64,000 nucleotides of DNA, taken from contig NZ_PEHF01000081.1 of the NCBI RefSeq assembly GCF_015762685.1, positions 46,077-110,076 of the forward strand. The letters are read 5' to 3'. This document shows, one piece after another, positions 32,899 to 43,917 of this stretch. Under the pieces are notes generated by a model. That model did no database searches. It was not told where the DNA came from and saw only the letters and a list, made by a program, of their open reading frames with translations. The position numbers were made by a program, and so were the translations under genes. Source of the stretch: Candidatus Symbiopectobacterium sp. 'North America'. Lineage in GTDB: Bacteria > Pseudomonadota > Gammaproteobacteria > Enterobacterales > Enterobacteriaceae. How positions within the stretch are numbered: the stretch's first letter is position 1; the number at the start of each line of letters is the position of its first letter.

Positions 32899-33252
32899 TT
32901 ACCCCAGGATCTTATCTTTGAACATGAAAAATACCGCGCCCAACAAGCAGAGACCGGCCCAGATGAAATCGGTACGAAACGGATCTTTCAGAATAATCAT
33001 TGAGAACGGAATAAATACCGTTAGGCTGATCACTTCCTGCAAAATCTTTAGTTGCCCCGCAGAGGCCACCTGATAGCCGATGCGGTTGGCTGGCACCTGC
33101 AAAAGGTATTCAAATAACGCAATTCCCCAACTGACCAGTGCGGCAATCAGCCAGGTACGTCCACTGAAATAACGCAAATGACCATACCAGGCGAACGTCA
33201 TAAACACATTGCTCAGGGTCAGCATGCCTACAGTAATAAACAACGGCGACAT
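32899..33252 (-). CDS. DUF486 small DMT-type membrane protein
   Basis: 117 residues with four predicted membrane helices (for example LFITVGMLTLSNVFMTFAWYG and TDFIWAGLCLLGAVFFMF). It matches the DUF486 family of the drug/metabolite transporter superfamily; the transported compound is unknown. Intact, with a start at 33252. It stands alone. Confidence 0.82.
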   Translation of the reverse strand: MSPLFITVGMLTLSNVFMTFAWYGHLRYFSGRTWLIAALVSWGIALFEYLLQVPANRIGYQVASAGQLKILQEVISLTVFIPFSMIILKDPFRTDFIWAGLCLLGAVFFMFKDKILG

Positions 33253-33385
33253 CGTACTTCTCCATCCATTCCGCTACGCAAAATACCCATTTTTCTGCCG
33301 GCCACGAGAGTGGCGTGAAGAAAGATCACGGATATATCACTGCGGTGGGCAGGCTGTCTATAGGATGACGCCGCTCAGCGTCCTT

Positions 33386-33544
33386 TCATCGCCATGTAGC
33401 GCAATGTTCGGACCGTTTATTGATGCGTTGAATGGCTTTCCCACCTGCTTCGACATCCTGCCCAATACCTCGGGTAGTATTACAAGCGGTCAACGCAGAG
33501 AGCATCAGCAATGAGGCAAGAATAAGCACGCTTTTTTTGAACAT
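33386..33544 (-). CDS. ecnB: Entericidin-family small lipoprotein
   Basis: 52 residues with a lipoprotein signal ending in lipobox LTAC, then NTTRGIGQDVEAGGKAIQ, the entericidin signature. EcnB is the bacteriolytic partner of the ecnAB antidote-toxin pair in E. coli, also located near efp. The start at 33544 follows GAGAAGGAAA. The last residues (RINKRSEHCATWR) are longer and less amphipathic than in EcnB, so a small 3' frameshift cannot be excluded. No second entericidin is seen. Confidence 0.8.
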   Translation of the reverse strand: MFKKSVLILASLLMLSALTACNTTRGIGQDVEAGGKAIQRINKRSEHCATWR

Positions 33545-33711
33545 GGTTATTTTCCTTCTCAAGGGAGAGGTAAAAGGGAAAGTAATACTACCGAGGCGAT
33601 CTCCACCGCCTTCAGTAAGTGTAGTCAATCCTGCCGCGATAAGCGTTTTTTGTTCCGGTGTCACTGAAAATAGGCGGCACACTGGCATTCACGCTTATCA
33701 GGAGCCATGCC

Positions 33712-34197
33712 ATGACACTGTCAATCCCCCAACCTGTGGATACCCGCAATCTTGTGATTACCCGAGTGCTGGACGCCCCGCGACATGCAATATGGCGTGC
33801 CTGGTCAGACCCAGAATGGCTCAAAGTCTGGTGGAGCCCTAAACCGGGCACGACTGAGGTTATCGCCCTCAATCTGCAACCTGGCGGAGCATTTCATACC
33901 TGGATTCAGGGACCAGACGACGATCGCAGTGAACACATCGGGTGCTTTTTGGAGGTGATCCCCCACGCCCGTATCGTGTTCACGTCGATGCTGACCGCAG
34001 GCTGGCGGCCGGCCATCCCCGAATTGGCCTTTACCACGCTCATTTCGTTGTCTGACTACGCGCTAGGCAGTTGCTGCACCGTTCAGGTTATCCATCAGGA
34101 CGAAACCACACATTAAAAACATGAAAAATAAGGTTTTTTTGAAGAGTGAAACACGGCCATCAGCCAATTGGAGGAGGTCGCCTGTACACTACGTTAG
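33712..34197 (+). pseudogene. SRPBCC/AHSA1-family protein with three C-terminal stops
   Basis: START-like small-molecule-binding fold: VITRVLDAPRHAIWRAWSDPEWLKVWWSP and GGAFHTWIQGPDD. The frame stops at 34114-34116 (TAA). The same frame then reads on with family-like residues up to SQLEEVACTLR, interrupted by another TAA and a TGA (GFFEE-stop, Trp expected), ending at a TAG at 34195-34197. Three stops in about 27 codons remove the long C-terminal helix that closes the ligand cavity. Function of the family member is unknown. Confidence 0.75.
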
Positions 34198-34255
34198 ACA
34201 ACGAGGGGGATGGCTTATCGACAACATTCCCCCTATGATAGAAAGCTGATCTCTT

Positions 34256-35209
34256 TTGTCTGAACCTGCAATGCAACGTTACTTTTCTGCCATCCCCCAT
34301 CCCATACTGGGCATCAAACCCCAGGAGTGGGCGTTAATCCTGATCACACTAGTGTGGGGAACTACCTTTTTAGTGGTTCATCTGGCCATGCAGCACAGTG
34401 GTCCGCTGTTTTTTGTTGGGCTGCGCTTTACCACGGCCGGTATAATCAGTCTTCTGGTCTTTCGGCGCGCATTGGAGGGGCTAACGCTTCAGGAGTGCTA
34501 TGCGGGTTTTGCCATCGGGGCGAGTATCCTGCTGGGCTATGGTTTACAAACCTATGGACTGCAAACCATCACCAGCAGCCAATCGGCGTTTATTACCGCG
34601 CTGTATGTCCCTCTGGTGCCGCTGCTGCAATGGCTGGTGCTACGGCGACGCCCCGGCGTCATGAGTCTGGTGGGGATTGTTTTCGCGTTTGTCGGCCTGA
34701 TGCTGTTGGCAGGACCCGATGCGGGCCATCTCAGTATGAGTCAGGGCGAATGGGCCACGCTGCTCAGTGCGCTGGCGATTGCGACCGAAATCATTCTGAT
34801 CGGCCATTTCGCCGGGAACGTCGATGTGCGCCGGGTGACTACCGTACAGTTGCTGACGGCGGGACTGCTATCACTGTTGCTGATGCCGGTAAACGGTGAA
34901 TCGTTGCCCGCCTTCTCCTGGGCTTGGTTGCTGGGCGGCATCGGCCTCGGTGCCGCCAGCATTGTGATTCAACTGACCATGAACTGGGCGCAAAATGCAG
35001 TGTCCCCTGCGCGTGCCACCGTCATCTACGCCAGCGAACCGGTGTGGGCGGGCATTGTCGGTCGTCTTGCCGGTGACCGTTTGCCCGGCTTAGCGATTGT
35101 GGGTGCCGCGCTGATTGTTATCGGGGTGCTGGTCAGAGAACTGAAACCAGCACAGTGGTTACGCCGCAAGAAAGTGCCTGCCTGTAGCACAGAGCGCGAA
35201 GGGGTTTGA
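34256..35209 (+). CDS. EamA/DMT-family transporter
   Basis: 317 residues, ten membrane helices in two EamA repeats (LILITLVWGTTFLVVHLAMQ; LLSALAIATEIILIGH). Members export amino acids, nucleosides or drugs. The frame opens at a TTG (34256); an ATG five codons later (34271, MQRYF) is the more usual start. Intact. Its stop abuts the remnant of a serine hydrolase gene on the other strand. Confidence 0.85.
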   Translation: MSEPAMQRYFSAIPHPILGIKPQEWALILITLVWGTTFLVVHLAMQHSGPLFFVGLRFTTAGIISLLVFRRALEGLTLQECYAGFAIGASILLGYGLQTYGLQTITSSQSAFITALYVPLVPLLQWLVLRRRPGVMSLVGIVFAFVGLMLLAGPDAGHLSMSQGEWATLLSALAIATEIILIGHFAGNVDVRRVTTVQLLTAGLLSLLLMPVNGESLPAFSWAWLLGGIGLGAASIVIQLTMNWAQNAVSPARATVIYASEPVWAGIVGRLAGDRLPGLAIVGAALIVIGVLVRELKPAQWLRRKKVPACSTEREGV

Positions 35210-35585
35210 CAGTGGCTGAGGATGCCGGCCCGGCTGGCGTGTTAACACGCCGTCGCGCGGAAACCCTGCTGCCGGGCAGCCAGCGAGAGATAATGTCATC
35301 CAGACCGAGTTTTCCCTGAGCCACCAGCACCAGCGCCGCCGTCGACACGATGGGTTTACTCACCGACGCCAGCCGAAAGATCGTGCCCAACGCCATCGGC
35401 TGTGCGTGTTCACGATCGGCCCATCCGGCTGCCTGCTAGTAAATCAACGCACCGTGGTGCGCCACCAAGACAACGCTACCCACCAGACGATGCGTCTCCA
35501 ACGCCTGCTGGATAACATCCTGAATACGGGTGGAGAGATTCGCAGAGGGAATACCTGAGCGCAGAGGATAGAGAGGAATCGTCAC
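35210..35585 (-). pseudogene. Beta-lactamase-family serine hydrolase, 5' remnant
   Basis: About 105 recognisable codons from a GTG at 35583-35585: IPLYPLRSGIPSANLSTRIQ, then GSVVLVAHHGALIY, then FRLASVSKPIVSTAAL with the catalytic SxxK (SVSK), then KLGLDDIISRWLPG. A TAG at 35436-35438 interrupts it, and after WLPG the sequence degenerates and ends at the DMT gene, so the Tyr and KTG motifs are gone. It is divergent from a LysR gene, the common layout for a regulated hydrolase. A deletion probably removed the 3' two thirds. Confidence 0.75.
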
Positions 35586-35713
35586 GTTAAAGTCCTTGAT
35601 TTCATCGGTTGCTAAATCGGGAATGCCTTGACGATAGAGAACTTGTGACTCAAGAAAAAGATGGATACAGTTTCTTGCTATACGGAATAAAATGTCCGCA
35701 ATGGGAGAGCGAT

Positions 35714-36601
35714 ATGGACAGCCTTAACCGCTTTGTGGTGTTCGTACAGGTGGCAGAAACACGCAACTTTGTGGCAGCGGGACGGTTGCTAGGGGTGTCA
35801 GCCTCGGCCGTCGGCAAGAGCGTGGCACGCCTGGAAGAAAAACTGGGCGTACGCCTGTTCCATCGCAGCACGCGTAACATTACCCTGACGGCTGAGGGCA
35901 CCCTGTTTCTGGAGCGCTGTCGGCGCATTCTGGCCGAGATCGAAGCCGCAGAGTTAGATCTACAGGCCAACGGCATACCGCGTGGGCGCTTGCGGGTAAG
36001 CCTGCCGCTGGTCAGTTCGCTGGTACTGCCGGTGCTCAGTGAATTTATGCATACGTATCCAGAGATCGAGCTGGATCTCGATTTCACCGATCAGATCGTC
36101 AATGTGATCGAAGAAGGCTTTGATGCAGTGGTTCGCACCGGTGAGCCATAAGACTCGCGCCTCACCGCTCGTCGGCTTGGCGCCTTCCGCTCGTTGCTGG
36201 TTGCGTCTCCGGACTATCTGGCGCGGCAGGGCACACCGCAGGTGCCTGCCGACCTGCTGCGACACCGCTGCCTGCACTATCGCTTTCCCCACAGCGGCAA
36301 GCTGGAGCCTTGGGCGTTGCGGCTCGCTCCCGGAGAGCCACCGTTGCAACTGCCTACGGCGATGATCTGCAACAACATAGAGACGCGCGTGTGCTTCGCA
36401 CTGCAAGGGTTGGGTATCGCCTATATGCCCGACTTCTCTATTCGCGATCTGCTGGCTGATGGCCGATTACAGCCCATTCTAGTCGATTATGTGGAGCGTA
36501 CAGGCGTTTTTCACGTGCTGTGGCCCACGAGCAAACATCCGTCGCCGAAGGTACGCGTACTGGTAGATTTTCTGTGCGAGCGGGTGTTTCCCGGTTCGTA
36601 A
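35714..36601 (+). pseudogene. LysR-family regulator with in-frame ochre stop
   Basis: 295 codons. The N-terminal helix-turn-helix (FVQVAETRNFVAAGRLLGVSASAVGKSVARLEEKLG) is complete, and the effector domain follows. A TAA at 36149-36151 (FDAVVRTGEP-stop-DSRLTARRL; Ser TCA is one likely ancestor) cuts the effector domain. The start at 35714 (MDSLNRFVVF) is standard. Divergent from the serine hydrolase remnant, its likely former target. Confidence 0.83.
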
Positions 36602-36696
36602 GCTTACGCCTTGATATCTGAAGGTGCGCGTCCTGTCATGACGCAGAGATCGGGGCTGAATGGGCAGCAAACGTTAACATTGGCCGGATGCAGGAC

Positions 36697-36731
36697 AAAA
36701 AAAACCGCCAGCAAAGCCGACGGTGTTTTTT
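36697..36731. terminator. Terminator after efp
   Basis: Imperfect GC stem (ACCGCCAGC / GCCGACGGT, loop AAA) flanked by A and T runs, so it can act on the minus strand for efp and possibly also on the plus strand. Confidence 0.6.
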
Positions 36732-36744
36732 GGCAGCGAAGTGC

Positions 36745-37311
36745 TTATTTCACGCGGGAAACGTATTCGCCAGAACGCGTATCCACTTTGATCACTTCGC
36801 CAATCTGAACAAACAACGGCACTTTTACCACAGCACCGGTGGTCAAGGTTGCCGGCTTACCGCCAGTCCCTGCTGTATCGCCCTTCAGACCCGGATCGGT
36901 ATCCACGATCTCCAGTTCCACGAAGTTTGGTGGCGTTACCGAAATCGGTTGGCTGTTCCACAACGTCACGATACATTCAGCCTGATCCAGCATCCATTTG
37001 GCGTTGTCGCCAACAGCTTTGGAATCAGCGGCCAGTTGTTCAAACGTTTCATTGTTCATGAAATGCCAGAACTCACCGTCGTTATACAGGTAGGTCAGGT
37101 TCATATCGACCACATCAGCACCTTCGGCGCTGTCGGTGGATTTGAAGGTTTTTTCAATCAGTTTGCCGGTCAGCAAACGGCGCATTTTCACGCGCGCGAA
37201 AGCCTGCCCTTTACCTGGCTTAACGAATTCACTGGATTCGACAGCGTAAGGCTCGCCTTCAAACATGATTTTAAGACCGGAACGAAAATCGTTGCTAAAA
37301 TAAGTCGCCAT
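36745..37311 (-). CDS. efp: Elongation factor P
   Basis: Relieves ribosome stalling at polyproline stretches. 188 residues with three OB-like domains; the modified residue Lys34 lies in [10 protein letters not shown]. Intact and divergent from epmB, as in E. coli. With EpmA and EpmB both present, the beta-lysylation pathway should work. Confidence 0.97.
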   Translation of the reverse strand: MATYFSNDFRSGLKIMFEGEPYAVESSEFVKPGKGQAFARVKMRRLLTGKLIEKTFKSTDSAEGADVVDMNLTYLYNDGEFWHFMNNETFEQLAADSKAVGDNAKWMLDQAECIVTLWNSQPISVTPPNFVELEIVDTDPGLKGDTAGTGGKPATLTTGAVVKVPLFVQIGEVIKVDTRSGEYVSRVK

Positions 37312-37351
37312 AAAGGCCCTCTACTATTTAATACTGGTACTCAGCCAAAAA

Positions 37352-38383
37352 ATGGCACACATTGTAACCCTAAAACCCCATCCCAGAGAAGATTGGTTAC
37401 ATCAACTTGCGGATGTCATTACCGATCCTCTCCAACTTTTGCACTTTTTGGCGCAGGATGACCACCCTGAACTACGCAAAGGGGCGCAAGCGCGCACGCT
37501 ATTTCCCCTGCGCGTACCCTGGTCCTTTGCCGCGCGGATGCGCAAAGGGGACCCTCTCGATCCGCTATTGCTGCAAGTGCTGACCGCGCAGGACGAATTC
37601 GTGGTGACCCCTGGGTTCAGCGTCGATCCGCTTGATGAACAGCACAGCGTGGTGCCTGGATTACTCCATAAATACCACAACCGCGCCTTGTTGCTGGTCA
37701 AAGGCGGCTGCGCGGTCAACTGCCGCTATTGCTTCCGTCGCCACTTTCCCTATCAGGACAATCAGGGCAACAAGAGCAACTGGCGTCAGGCGCTGGACTA
37801 TATTCGCCAGCATCCTGAACTGGATGAAATTATTTTCTCCGGTGGCGATCCGCTGATGGCGAAAGACCATGAGCTGGACTGGCTTATCAGCGAACTGGAA
37901 ACCATCCCTCACGTACAACGCCTGCGTATTCACAGCCGGTTGCCGGTGGTGATCCCGGCGCGAATTACCGAGGCGTTGTGTCAACGCTTATCGCAAACGC
38001 GCCTTCGCGTGCTGCTGGTGACACACATCAACCATGCCAACGAGATAGACAGCGAACTGAGTGAAAGTATGGCACGTTTGCGTCAGGCTGGCGTTACGCT
38101 GCTGAATCAAAGCGTATTGCTGCGCGGCGTGAATGATAACGCCTCGACGCTTGCGGCGCTGAGCAACGCGCTATTTAACGCGGGCGTACTGCCTTACTAC
38201 CTGCACGTGCTGGACAAAGTACAAGGCGCAGCGCATTTTCTGGTGAGCGATGAGGAAGCACGCGACATCATGAAAAAACTACTGTCGCAGGTCTCCGGCT
38301 ATCTGGTGCCGCGTTTAACGCGCGAGATTGGCGGGGAAGCCAGCAAAACGCTGCTGGATTTGCAGTTGCTGAAGCCCAACTAA
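37352..38383 (+). CDS. epmB: EF-P-specific lysine 2,3-aminomutase EpmB
   Basis: Radical SAM, PLP-dependent enzyme converting (S)-alpha-lysine to (R)-beta-lysine for EF-P. The radical SAM cysteines are C120-x3-C124-x2-C127 (CAVNCRYC), and the PLP lysine is in LDKVQGAAHF near the C-terminus. 343 residues, close to E. coli EpmB (342). Starts 40 bases from the divergent efp. Intact. Confidence 0.96.
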   Translation: MAHIVTLKPHPREDWLHQLADVITDPLQLLHFLAQDDHPELRKGAQARTLFPLRVPWSFAARMRKGDPLDPLLLQVLTAQDEFVVTPGFSVDPLDEQHSVVPGLLHKYHNRALLLVKGGCAVNCRYCFRRHFPYQDNQGNKSNWRQALDYIRQHPELDEIIFSGGDPLMAKDHELDWLISELETIPHVQRLRIHSRLPVVIPARITEALCQRLSQTRLRVLLVTHINHANEIDSELSESMARLRQAGVTLLNQSVLLRGVNDNASTLAALSNALFNAGVLPYYLHVLDKVQGAAHFLVSDEEARDIMKKLLSQVSGYLVPRLTREIGGEASKTLLDLQLLKPN

Positions 38384-38392
38384 CAGAGAAAT

Positions 38393-38433
38393 CCTTCACA
38401 GGCGGCGGCTCAGCGAGCATCCGCCTGTGAAGG
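38393..38433. terminator. Bidirectional terminator epmB/yjeI
   Basis: Perfect 13-base stem (CCTTCACAGGCGG and its complement) with a 15-base loop between convergent genes. Confidence 0.7.
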
Positions 38434-38441
38434 CCTGTCGC

Positions 38442-38783
38442 TTAGGGACAGTGATAAACCTGCCCGACCAGCTTGCTATCAAGCGGAGCGAAGCTCGACC
38501 AGAAGCTTTCGCTGGAACTGGTGGCGCCATAGATAACGTTGCCGCCGAGCGCCGCCGCCTTGTTACGGAGATCGTTGGCCGCGCCGCGCTGCGCGTTGCC
38601 TTCATCGTGACCCGTTAACCAGGTGGACTGCGCTTCTGTCACCTGACCCACCAGACGACATTCGCTGCCAGGTTGCTTATCGGTAAACTTGGCCGACTTC
38701 CCGGCTGAACTCAATTCTGTGCTGGTGCTGCATCCTGCCAGTAAAACCGCCACGGCGATGCCCAGTAAAGCACGTTTCTGCAT
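38442..38783 (-). CDS. yjeI: DUF4156 lipoprotein YjeI
   Basis: 113 residues from the ATG at 38783 (MQKRALLGIAVAVLLAGCSTS), with a lipobox LLAGC for acylation. Two further Cys (ECRLVG, VYHCP) could pair. Function unknown; the family is usual beside epmB in enterobacteria. Intact. The frame extends four codons upstream. Confidence 0.85.
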   Translation of the reverse strand: MQKRALLGIAVAVLLAGCSTSTELSSAGKSAKFTDKQPGSECRLVGQVTEAQSTWLTGHDEGNAQRGAANDLRNKAAALGGNVIYGATSSSESFWSSFAPLDSKLVGQVYHCP

Positions 38784-38839
38784 ACGTACCTCCATGTTGG
38801 TGACAAAAGGGGGATATCCCCCCTATCGGTGCCTACGAC

Positions 38840-40804
<1,965 letters not shown>

Positions 40805-41165
40805 AACTTATGCATCCACGCCGAAGGCGGTTGCATAAGCCATAAGAGGAGCGCCGCCCAGGTAATTTATCCCAGGATCCGTAAATCCAGTGACGATAAA
40901 CCAGGGGGAGCGGTGCCGAGATGATGGGCAATACGGGAATGCCATCATAGACTACAGGGGCTGAATCCTCTGGGTTGTCACCAGCAACGTGCCGGTTATT
41001 AATACAAACTGCACGCTCAGCAAGGTGGAGCGCTTCTGGGTGTACCCTAGTGACGCTTACTTATCTACGCCTGCTCCCTGCTTACCGCTCTTTCCTTGTG
41101 CCAAGGCTGATTTTATGGACGGCTGATATGCGACAACTATCGCCACAGCGCCCCTGACACGAGGT
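40805..41165 (+). ncRNA. Lysine riboswitch (L box) leader of lysC
   Basis: Conserved L-box pieces in order: AAGAGGAGCGCCGCCCA near 40844, ACAGGGGCTGAATCC near 40954, CTCTGGGTTGTCACCAG, GGTGGAGCGCTTCTGGGTG near 41023-41041, and TTCCTTGTGCCAAGGCTGA near 41093, then CCCCTGACACGAGG before the gene. These match the E. coli lysC leader in sequence and order. It binds lysine and reduces lysC expression. The aptamer looks whole although the gene it controls is frameshifted. Confidence 0.9.
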
Positions 41166-41176
41166 GTTTTTTATTT

Positions 41177-42534
41177 ATGTCTACAACTACTTCTCTGAGA
41201 ATCGCTAAATTTGGCGGTACCAGCGTGGCCGATTTCGACGCCATGAACCGCAGTGCGGATATTGTGTTGGCCGATCCTGCTGTGCGCGTTGTAGTGCTTT
41301 CCGCCTCTGCCGGCATCACTAACCTGCTGGTTGCCTTAGCGGAAGGCGTGGCGCAAGAACAGCGCGATGTCCATTTGGAAAAAATTCGTCATATCCAATA
41401 TGCCATCATCGATCGTCTGAGCCATCCGCAAGTGATCCGTGAAGAGATCGACCGCATGCTGGAAAACGTGGCGCGCCTGTTGAAGCCGCTGCGCTCGCCA
41501 CCTCTAACGCCTTGACCGATGAGTTGGTCAGCCACGGCGAATTGATGTCAACGCTGCTGTTCGTTGAGATCCTGCGCGAACGCCACATCAGCGCTGAGTG
41601 GTTCGATGTGCGCAAAATCATGCGTACCAACGATCGCTTTGGCCGCGCAGAGCCGGATTGCGACACACTGGGCGCATTGACGCGCAGCCAGTTGCAGCCA
41701 CCTCTGGCAGAAAGCCTGATCATTACTCAAGGGGTTATCGGCAGTGAAGCCAAAGGGCGCACCACGACGCTGGGCCGCGGTGGCAGCGATTACACCGCCG
41801 CTCTGCTGGGTGAAGCGTTGAACGTCGACCGCATCGATATCTGGACTGACGTTCCCGGCATCTACACTACCGATCCTCGCGTGGTACCTACGGCGCACCG
41901 TATCGACCAGATCACCTTTGAAGAAGCGGCGGAAATGGCGACGTTTGGTGCCAAGGTGCTACACCCCGCTACGCTGTTGCCCGCCGTGCGCAGCGATATT
42001 CCGGTATTCGTTGGCTCCAGCAAGGATCCCTCTGCCGGCGGCACCCTGGTGTGCAATAAAACAGAAAATCCACCGCTGTTCCGCGCGCTGGCACTGCGCC
42101 GTAAACAAACGCTGCTTACCTTGCATAGTCTGGACATGCTGCACGCACGCGGCTTTCTGGCAGAAGTGTTCAGCATTCTGGCGCGCCACAATATTTCGGT
42201 GGACCTGATAACCACTTCGGAAGTGAACGTTGCTCTGACGCTGGACACCACCGGCTCCACCTCTGCGGGTGACGGCCTGCTCTCCAGCGCCATGCTGACC
42301 GAACTCTCTTCCCTGTGCCGCGTCGAGGTGGAAGAGAACCTGTCGCTGGTCGCGCTGATCGGCAATCAGCTTTCTCAGGCGTGCGGCGTCGGCAAAGAGG
42401 TGTTTGGCGTGCTGGAGCCGTTTAACATTCGCCTGATTTGCTACGGTGCCAGCAGTCATAACCTGTGTTTCCTAGTGCCGGGCAACGACGCAGAGCGCGT
42501 GGTGCAGACGCTACACCACAGCCTGTTTGAATAA
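41177..42534 (+). pseudogene. lysC: Lysine-sensitive aspartokinase III, frameshifted
   Basis: First enzyme of the aspartate pathway (aspartate to aspartyl phosphate). The N-terminal KFGGTSVADF and the later TTTLGRGGSDYTAALLGEAL belong to the kinase domain; two ACT domains fill the C-terminus. The frame shifts near 41482: after ENVARL the other frame reads VEAAALATSNALTDELVSHGE, so one base is missing. 112 codons before, 340 after. Downstream of a lysine riboswitch. If real, aspartyl phosphate must come from ThrA or MetL elsewhere. A lone 1-nt deletion, so assembly error is possible. Confidence 0.9.
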
Positions 42535-42552
42535 CGCCCTGCCATTGCACCC

Positions 42553-42582
42553 AAAAAAACTGGCCTCTGGGTCGGTTTTTTT
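42553..42582 (+). terminator. Rho-independent terminator of lysC
   Basis: Imperfect stem with AAAAAAAC on the left and GTTTTTTT on the right, 19 bases after the lysC stop. Confidence 0.65.
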
Positions 42583-42617
42583 ATCTGGACCCTCATAGTG
42601 ATAAGGATAGATATTTT

Positions 42618-43541
42618 ATGCTCGCCATGTTGACTCGGCTGTTTCCGTTATGGGCCGTTTTGCTCTCCGTTGCCGCCTATGCCTCACCAGACACCTTTAA
42701 CGGCATCAGTCCCCATATCAGCACGCTGCTGATGCTCATCATGTTCGCCATGGGCGTGACCCTGCATATCGGGGATTTTAAGCGGGTGCTGACACGCCCA
42801 GCCCCGGTTGCCGCTGGGATATTCCTGCACTATCTGGTGATGCCGCTCGCCGTCTGGGTGTTGGCGCGTGCGTTTAACATGCCGCCTGGCCTTTCGGCAG
42901 GTATGGTGCTGGTGGGCAGCGTTGCCAGCGGCACGGCGTCAAACGTGATGATCTACCTGTCTAAAGGCGATGTCGCCCTGTCATTCACCATTTCATCCAT
43001 CTCGACGCTGGTTGGCGTGTTTGCCACACCGCTGCTGACCCGGCTGTATGTTGATGCCGCCATCAGCGTGGACGTGATGGGCATGTTGCTCAGCATCCTG
43101 AAGATCGTGGTGATCCCGATCGGCGCAGGTTTGATTGTTCACCACCTGTTCAGCGGTGTGGTAAAACGCATTGAGCCCTATCTGCCAATGCTTTCGATGG
43201 TGTTTATTCTGGCGATTATCAGCGCCGTGGTCGCAGGCAGCCAGAGCCATATCGCATCCGTCGGTTTTATGGTGATTATTGCCGTCATACTTCACAACGG
43301 CATTGGCTTACTGGGCGGGTACTGGGGGGGCAGACTGTTCGGCTTTGACGAGTCTACGTGCCGCACGTTGGCTATCGAAGTCGCCATGCAGAACTCCGGC
43401 CTTGCCGCCATGCTGGGCAAGATGTACTTCTCTCCACTCGCTGCTCTGCCCGGCGCGCTGTTCTCCGTGTGGCACAACCTTTCCGGCCCCCTGCTGGCAG
43501 GCTACTGGTCAGGAAAATCGTTGGAAAAAGAGAAACCGTAA
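42618..43541 (+). CDS. panS: BASS-family sodium symporter, PanS-like
   Basis: 307 residues, about ten membrane helices ([18 protein letters not shown], then [24 protein letters not shown] with the Na+-binding crossover). The bile acid:Na+ symporter family. Salmonella PanS takes up pantoate and ketopantoate; the resemblance is by recall, so the substrate is tentative. Intact; a long-loop hairpin at 43550-43591 follows the stop. Confidence 0.75.
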   Translation: MLAMLTRLFPLWAVLLSVAAYASPDTFNGISPHISTLLMLIMFAMGVTLHIGDFKRVLTRPAPVAAGIFLHYLVMPLAVWVLARAFNMPPGLSAGMVLVGSVASGTASNVMIYLSKGDVALSFTISSISTLVGVFATPLLTRLYVDAAISVDVMGMLLSILKIVVIPIGAGLIVHHLFSGVVKRIEPYLPMLSMVFILAIISAVVAGSQSHIASVGFMVIIAVILHNGIGLLGGYWGGRLFGFDESTCRTLAIEVAMQNSGLAAMLGKMYFSPLAALPGALFSVWHNLSGPLLAGYWSGKSLEKEKP

Positions 43542-43917
43542 CCGGTTTACCCGCCAGACAATGCCTAACAAGCGAGGGGTTTTCTGGCGGGAAATGTTAA
43601 GCAAAGTAAAAGTATAAGAATTATTTACACACCGGTTAGCGAAGCTCTTTTCAGGCGTTTCGCGCTTTTTTTACTCACCCCGCACGGCATCTGCCTTTGT
43701 CATATTTTGTCACACTTAAAACGTGACACGCTTCACATAATTATTTAACTAACAATATTTATAAAAACCAATTCAAATCAATAAGCGTGTCATTTTCATC
43801 TCGCGTTTTCTAGCAGTGCGGCTATGATCGCTGATAACCCTGTAACCCTGTAACCCTTAGGGATTACACTGATTACAGCTCCTCCTTCAGACACCTATCA
43901 AGTTGTAAGGAAAACGG
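43542..43917. promoter_or_regulatory. Promoter spacer with CRP site upstream of DASS transporter
   Basis: Contains a hairpin CCCGCCAGA...TCTGGCGGG (43550-43591) that may end panS transcription, and a near-consensus CRP site at 43722-43737 (CGTGA-N6-TCACA, 9 of 10). A CCCTGTAA direct repeat occurs near 43838-43855. No gene is seen. Confidence 0.6.

Noticed and set aside
36688..37461. 257-codon plus-strand ORF opposite efp
   Set aside because: Overlaps the intact efp gene completely; a mirror frame of coding DNA.
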